DNA of 18,203 nt from Deltaproteobacteria bacterium (GTDB lineage Bacteria; Myxococcota; B64-G9), in contig QMME01000030.1 of NCBI GenBank assembly GCA_003647095.1, positions 1 through 18,203 on the forward strand, written 5' to 3'. The position numbers and the translations under genes are program-made. The notes beneath the pieces are model-generated. The model saw only the letters and a list, made by a program, of their open reading frames with translations, searched no databases and was not told the DNA's origin. Shown here one piece after another: positions 14,443 to 18,203 of this stretch (positions are counted from its first letter, which is position 1; every line of letters starts with the position of its first letter).

Positions 14443-15903
14443 TCAGGCCGCCGCTCCGCCACCCGCCTGCGGCAGGCGCACCGTGAAGGTGGTGCCGCCC
14501 CCGGGCGGGCAGGTGAATTCTATACTGCCGCCGTGCTCCTCGACAATCTTGCGGGCCAGCGCCAGCCCCAGGCCGGTGCCCTGTTGCCGGCTGGTGAAGA
14601 AGGGCTCGAAGATGCGCTGGCGCATTTCCTCGGCGATGCCCGGGCCCGGATCGCTGACGTCGAGGCGCAACCAGCCGGTCCGGTCCTGCTGGAGCCGTAC
14701 CGCCACCGTGCCGCCCGGGGGCGAAGCCTGGATGGCATTGCGCAGCAGGTTGAGCAGCACCTGGCGCAGCCGCTTGGGATCGGCCTGCAGCGACAGTGCC
14801 GGGCCCGGCTCCGGCAGTTGCAGTTCCACCCCGCGCTCGTCCAGCAGGTCGGCCAGCAGCGGCGGCAGCTGCTCCAGCAGCTGCCGGGGATCGAAGCTCT
14901 CCCGTTGCAGCGGCTGGCGGCGGGCGAAGGCGAGGAAGTCGTTGACCACCCGGGCCAGGTCGTCGAGTTCGCTGCGGATGCGATCGATCTTCTTCACCGC
15001 CTCGGCGTCGCCGGCCAGGTCCTCGCGCAGCAGGCCGATGAACAGGGTCATGCCCCCCAGCGGGTTCCTCACCTCGTGGGCGATTCCCGACAACATCATC
15101 TGCAGCTGCCGGTCGCGATCCTGCAGGGAGCGGCGCATGCCCTCCAGGGTGGTGGCCAGCAGGCCGATCTCGTCGCGGGTCTCCACCGGCACCGCCGTCT
15201 GCAGATCGCCGGCCCCGATGGCGCGGGCCGCGCGGGCCAGGCGCCGCAGGGGACGGGTGATGGCCCGGGAGACGAACAGGGTCACCGCCAGCAACAACGC
15301 CAGCGCCGCCAGGGCCGCCAGCGACAGGGTGGTACGCAGGCCGTCCAGCTGGCCGAAGAAGGCCGCCGAGCCGTCCACGGCCACGGCGGCCAGCACCCGG
15401 CCCTCGTAGACCACCGGCGCGAAGCCGCTCTTGTAGAGACGGCCGTCGCTGCCGGTAAACAACAGCGAGGCCCGCGGCCGGCCGGCGAAGACCTGGCGCA
15501 GCTCGTGGCGATTGGCCGCCAGGGCCACCACCTCCTCGCCCGGGCGGTAGCGTTGCCGGCTGTCGACCAGGGCCCGCCGGGCGGCGTCGAACAGCAGCAC
15601 CTGGGCCGCTTCCCCGGCCTGGCGCACCTGCTGCAGGCGGCGCAGGACGGCCTGGTAGGTGCGCGATTGCTCGTCACCCGGTCCCAGGCGTTCCAGCCCG
15701 GGCCGGGCGCAGAGCCGGGCGGCCAGGCGGGCCAGGCTGACCAGGTGCTCACCCAGTTGCCGTTCCATGGCCAGGCGCGCGGCCCGCCAGGACAGCACCC
15801 CGCTGCCGGCCAGGATCAGGGCCACCGGCAGCAGGTAGGCCAGCAACAACTTCGTCCACAGTCGGCGCAGGCCGCCGCCCGGGGAGGCGGGGGAGCTGTT
15901 CAT
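14443..15903 (-). CDS. Membrane sensor histidine kinase (dCache/HAMP/HisKA type)
   Basis: 486 residues, ATG at 15903, eight bases after the previous stop. A first membrane helix lies at about 18-38, a periplasmic sensor region of about 150 residues at 40-190, and a second helix at 192-212. HAMP linker at 213-265 (SRAITRPLRRLARAA). The HisKA domain has His276 in IAHEVRNPLGG. The ATPase domain has the N box LLNLLRNAIQAS (383-394), G1 DPGPGI (418-423), F box FEPFFTS (432-438) and G2 GTGLGLAL (442-449). It has no receiver domain of its own and should pass phosphate to Asp52 of the regulator encoded next. What it senses is unknown, but its gene follows an outer-membrane protein gene, which suggests an envelope signal. 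'dCache' for the sensor region is a guess from its length. Confidence 0.95.
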   Translation of the reverse strand: MNSSPASPGGGLRRLWTKLLLAYLLPVALILAGSGVLSWRAARLAMERQLGEHLVSLARLAARLCARPGLERLGPGDEQSRTYQAVLRRLQQVRQAGEAAQVLLFDAARRALVDSRQRYRPGEEVVALAANRHELRQVFAGRPRASLLFTGSDGRLYKSGFAPVVYEGRVLAAVAVDGSAAFFGQLDGLRTTLSLAALAALALLLAVTLFVSRAITRPLRRLARAARAIGAGDLQTAVPVETRDEIGLLATTLEGMRRSLQDRDRQLQMMLSGIAHEVRNPLGGMTLFIGLLREDLAGDAEAVKKIDRIRSELDDLARVVNDFLAFARRQPLQRESFDPRQLLEQLPPLLADLLDERGVELQLPEPGPALSLQADPKRLRQVLLNLLRNAIQASPPGGTVAVRLQQDRTGWLRLDVSDPGPGIAEEMRQRIFEPFFTSRQQGTGLGLALARKIVEEHGGSIEFTCPPGGGTTFTVRLPQAGGGAAA

Positions 15904-15911
15904 GGATGCCG

Positions 15912-17396
15912 TCAGAATACGAAACGGTAGCCGGCCACCGCCAGCAGGCCGTAGATATTGGGGCTGTTGGACCAGATGCCGGGATCGCCGAAGGATATGC
16001 CGGCGCGTACCTCGCCCAGCAGGTAGCCGGGGCCGAGGTGCGCCTCGATGCCGGCCACCAGGTGGCCGCCGAAGAGCACCTTGCTGGTGGAGGCGTAGCT
16101 GTAGCCGGTTTCGCTGTGCTCGTCCTTGCCCCAGCAGAGGAACACGTCGCCGCCGGCGCCGACGTAGGGTTCGAGGAAGGCGTGCAGGGGGATGCGGTAG
16201 AACAGCTGCACGGCGAGGGGAACCACCAGCATGGTGAGCCGGCGTTGCTCCGAGGTGACGGTGAGCTGGTAGCGGTAGGCACCGCCTTCCACCCCGAGGC
16301 TGAGGCGGCCATCCCAGACGGGGACGATGTAGCGGATGTCCAGGCTGCCGGTGTAGGTGGTTCCGCCCACCTTCTGCAGGGGGCTGATCTGGCCGAACTT
16401 GATGCCCAGCGACACCACCGGCGCCCGGCGCCGCGGGGCCGGTTTGCCGATGGCGGGCGGCTGCGGCGGGGTGATGTCGATCTGGCGGACTCCGCCGGCC
16501 CGGGCCACCTTGCTCTGCCGGGGAGGCTGGGGTCGGGCCTTGGGGGGGACCGGCTTGGTGACGGTCGCCGGCCGGGCCGCCGGCGGCTGGGTGGCGGGCG
16601 GTGGTGCCACGGGCTTGGCAGCCGGGTGGGAGGCCACCCGCGGGGCCGGCTTCTTTACCGGGGCCGGCCGGGGTTTCGGCTTCTTGGCCGCCGGCTTCTT
16701 CGCCGGCGGCGTGGGTACCAGCGGGGGCAGCTCGGGCAGGTCGCTGTCGGCGGTTGCGGTCTTCTTGGCGGCGGACGCTTTCTTGGTCTTGGCCGGAGTG
16801 GGGGGAACCAGCGGCACCAGCTCCGGCATGTCGCCGTCGGCCTGGGCCACCTGCTTGCCGCCGCCCGGAGGCACCAGGGGTGCCAGGGCCAGGCTCTCGT
16901 CGGCGCGGGCCGCGCTCTGGTCGGCGTTGCTCTCGTACTTGAGGCCCACCGTCAGGCTGGTACCCCGGGGAGCACGCAGGGAGAAGGTGTACTCCTGCAG
17001 GCCGCGCGGTACCTTGATGCGGAACACCTTGGGGAGGGAAGGATGCAGGCGGGGAGCTTCCCGGTAGGCGCCCACCCGCGAGCGGTGCAGCTTGAGGTTG
17101 GCCGACTTGATGCGCCGGCGCCCGCGCTTGATGGTGAAGCGGCCGCGCAGGATGGGCAGCTTCTTGCGGTGGTTCAGGCGCACCGTCACCGTCAGGGCAC
17201 CGGGGCCGACCAGCTTGATGCGACAGGGTCTGCGGGGGAAAACCTGGTAGCCGTAGGATTCATCGGTGCCCAGCGTCAGGGCGCTGTTCTGGGTCACCGG
17301 GATCACCTGCACCTGGCGGGCCGGGGCGGCTCCCGGCCAGGCCAGCAGCAAGCCGTAAACGGTTACGGCGGTAAATACCGGGAGCCTGGCAGTCAT
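15912..17396 (-). CDS. Outer-membrane beta-barrel protein with proline/lysine-rich linker
   Basis: 494 residues. The ATG at 17396 follows a strong GGAGGGAGGT site; longer frames would run into the promoter and rnpB. Signal peptide 1-26 (cut near APARQ). An N-terminal domain (27-155) is rich in beta strands with many basic residues and is not recognised. A long Pro/Ala/Lys-rich linker (165-325) follows, with a repeated P-L-V-P motif. The C-terminal part (326-494) has alternating aromatic/hydrophobic strands (SLDIRYIVPV, RLTMLVVPLAVQLFYR, FLEPYVGAGGDVFL, YLLGEVRAGISFG). It ends in a C-terminal Phe (GYRFVF), the BAM recognition signature. The linker and N-domain would be periplasmic or surface exposed. 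It is the first gene of the kinase/regulator operon. Proteins of this shape may act as sensors or wall-bridging anchors, but that is inference. Confidence 0.85.
   Translation of the reverse strand: MTARLPVFTAVTVYGLLLAWPGAAPARQVQVIPVTQNSALTLGTDESYGYQVFPRRPCRIKLVGPGALTVTVRLNHRKKLPILRGRFTIKRGRRRIKSANLKLHRSRVGAYREAPRLHPSLPKVFRIKVPRGLQEYTFSLRAPRGTSLTVGLKYESNADQSAARADESLALAPLVPPGGGKQVAQADGDMPELVPLVPPTPAKTKKASAAKKTATADSDLPELPPLVPTPPAKKPAAKKPKPRPAPVKKPAPRVASHPAAKPVAPPPATQPPAARPATVTKPVPPKARPQPPRQSKVARAGGVRQIDITPPQPPAIGKPAPRRRAPVVSLGIKFGQISPLQKVGGTTYTGSLDIRYIVPVWDGRLSLGVEGGAYRYQLTVTSEQRRLTMLVVPLAVQLFYRIPLHAFLEPYVGAGGDVFLCWGKDEHSETGYSYASTSKVLFGGHLVAGIEAHLGPGYLLGEVRAGISFGDPGIWSNSPNIYGLLAVAGYRFVF
16692..16901 (-). 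repeat. Imperfect P-L-V-P repeats within the beta-barrel protein linker
   Basis: Three degenerate units occur in residues 166-235: LALAPLVPPGGG, DMPELVPLVPPTPAK and DLPELPPLVPTPPAK. The last two are close copies about 30 residues apart, each preceded by a short acidic segment and followed by a Lys/Ala stretch. The pattern suggests tandem duplication within the linker. Confidence 0.7.
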
Positions 17397-17413
17397 TCTA
17401 ACCTCCCTCCCAG

Positions 17414-17431
17414 CGGGGCCCGAGAGCCCCG
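17414..17431 (-). promoter_or_regulatory. Leader hairpin before the beta-barrel gene
   Basis: CGGGGC and GCCCCG pair around a six-base loop, just upstream of the ribosome site (17401-17410). Because of its place within the predicted leader, it could affect mRNA stability or translation. It has no T tail, so it is not a terminator. Confidence 0.35.
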
Positions 17432-17450
17432 GGGTCCTGAGCTTTCCTTC

Positions 17451-17479
17451 ATGATACAGGGTAAACGGCCCTGGTGCAA
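17451..17479 (-). promoter_or_regulatory. Candidate promoter of the beta-barrel/kinase/regulator operon
   Basis: On the minus strand TTGCAC (17474-17479) and TATCAT (17451-17456, 5 of 6) are 17 bases apart. The -35 box matches only in its TTG half. The start would be near 17443, giving a leader of about 47 bases. Confidence 0.5.
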
Positions 17480-17507
17480 TGTGTTGGAAGGTGTTTCGCC
17501 CGTCCCG

Positions 17508-17549
17508 GGAATCTGTCACAATGGACCCGGTTCTTTGGCAACAGATTCC
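17508..17549. repeat. 9-bp inverted repeat at the 5' end of rnpB
   Basis: GGAATCTGT (17508-17516) and ACAGATTCC (17541-17549) are exact complements 24 bases apart. The inner arm runs into the first bases of the RNase P RNA. A possible -10 box for rnpB (CACAAT, 17517-17522) lies within the loop. It may be an operator, or an alternative stem in a longer precursor. Confidence 0.45.
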
Positions 17550-18024
17550 GCCGGTGCGGGCCAGGCACCCGCTGGCCGCGTGCTGCGGTGCGCGGCGAGA
17601 GGAAAAGTCCGGGCTCCACAGGGCAGGGTGCTGGCTAACGGCCAGTGGAGGCAACTCCAAGGAAAGTGCCACAGAGAACAGTCCGCCCGCGTGGCACCTG
17701 CGGGTGCCCGCGCATGGGGAACGTCCTCCGGGGCCTTCCCCTCAGCCGGCCTCCCCGCGGGGAGACCGGCCGGCAAGGGTGAAACGGTGCGGTAAGAGCG
17801 CACCGCCGGGGTGGAGACATCCCGGGCACGGTAAACCCCACCTGGAGCAAGGTCCGGCAAGGCGCCCTTTCGGCCCGCGGGCCGAAAGGCGAATGGCCCG
17901 TTCGTGGCGCCGCCCATGACCGCTCGAGGCAGGCGGCAACGCCTGTCCTAGATGAATGGGTGCCGCCCCGGAGCGGGGCAACCCGCCCGGGGACCAGAAC
18001 CCGGCTTAAGGCCCGCACCGGCGG
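17548..18024 (+). ncRNA. rnpB: RNase P RNA, bacterial type A
   Basis: The catalytic RNA of RNase P, which trims tRNA 5' ends. Hallmarks are all in order: GAGAGGAAAAGTCCGGGCTCC-like J3/4-P4 region (about 17597-17617), GGAAAGTGCCACAGAGAACAG (in parts from 17660), GGTAAGAGCGCACC (about 17791), GGTAAACCCC, TAGATGAATGG (about 17949) and CCAGAACCCGGCTTAA (17994-18009). Helix P1 is 15 perfect pairs (17548-17562 with 18010-18024). P2 pairs 17564-17570 with 17958-17964. P4 pairs 17605-17613 with 18000-18007, including the usual bulged U. Length is about 477 bases, longer than E. coli, mostly from GC-rich hairpins in the middle. There is one extra A in the universal GAGGAAAGUCC motif. Ends are set by P1; the true transcript may start earlier. 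The promoter is not clear. No T-tailed terminator follows. Confidence 0.97.
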
Positions 18025-18033
18025 ATTCGTTCC

Positions 18034-18203
18034 TCATTCCCCCTCGTCGATGGCCCGGTTGGCCAGGCGGTCGGCGGCGAGGTTTTCCTCCCGCGGCACG
18101 TGCACCAGCTCGGCCTGCTCGAAGCGCCGCAGCATCTCCAGCGCCCGCTGGTAAAGCGGCCGCAGGTGGGGCTGGCGCACCCGGTAGCTGCCCTGCAGCT
18201 GGC
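18034..18203 (-). CDS. rnhA: RNase HI-like protein, C-terminal part (partial)
   Basis: The last 55 residues are visible; the 5' part lies beyond the window. They read as QLQGSYRVRQPHLRPLYQRA and then a helix leading to LVHVPREENLAADRLANRAIDEGE in pieces. The match is to RNase HI: the G-x-Y-x-V stretch with H-L-x-P-L-Y, the His in the HVPRE-N loop, and the final catalytic Asp in AADRLAN. RNase HI cuts RNA in RNA-DNA hybrids. This form is close to the archaeal-type/Bacillus YpeP-like family rather than to E. coli RnhA. Its stop is nine bases from the 3' end of rnpB, with which it converges. Confidence 0.75.
   Translation of the reverse strand, partial: QLQGSYRVRQPHLRPLYQRALEMLRRFEQAELVHVPREENLAADRLANRAIDEGE

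Overview
This window is very GC-rich and codes almost without gaps. Three points suggest a myxobacterial or 'deltaproteobacterial' lineage (Myxococcota or a relative). First, a secreted phosphatase ends in a MYXO-CTERM-like tail (Gly-Cys-Gly-Cys, hydrophobic stretch, Arg cluster) after an Asp/Gly-rich linker. Second, there is a PilZ protein and an NtrC-type sigma-54 activator. Third, the RNase P RNA is of the standard bacterial A type. The phylum is an inference; no marker gene here fixes it.

Left half, minus strand, read from 11131 down to 197. A tight four-gene cluster comes first: a DUF4175-like membrane protein, a DUF58 protein, a BatA-like VWA membrane protein, and a large membrane protein with two VWA domains around a glutamine-amidotransferase-like domain. 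Gaps are 8-9 bases or a 4-base overlap, so this looks like one transcription and assembly unit. The MoxR-type AAA+ ATPase that usually accompanies such genes is not in the window. After 88 bases with a candidate promoter come a short PilZ protein, a secreted HExxH metallopeptidase, a secreted metallophosphoesterase with three Kazal-type domains, and a small single-pass membrane protein. The first 60 bases may hold the last codons of a plus-strand gene resembling LolA.

Middle. A 175-base intergenic region carries two back-to-back sigma-70-type promoters. One serves the VWA cluster. The other serves a plus-strand YbgC-type thioesterase whose predicted transcript begins inside a perfect 11-bp hairpin.

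Right half, minus strand, read from 17396 down to 11705. A proline-rich outer-membrane beta-barrel protein, a membrane histidine kinase and an NtrC-type response regulator form an operon. A 183-base gap follows, with a good sigma-54 promoter match and two 12-bp palindromes, leading to a secreted coiled-coil protein. The layout suggests that the sigma-54 response regulator activates the coiled-coil gene next to it.

Right end. The RNase P RNA gene (rnpB) runs on the plus strand, divergent from the beta-barrel operon, and its 3' end almost touches the convergent 3' end of a partial RNase HI-like gene. No tRNA, rRNA, insertion sequence, phage gene or CRISPR array is seen. The many long open frames on the opposite strand are GC-driven shadows. 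No stretch over 300 bases lacks a gene.
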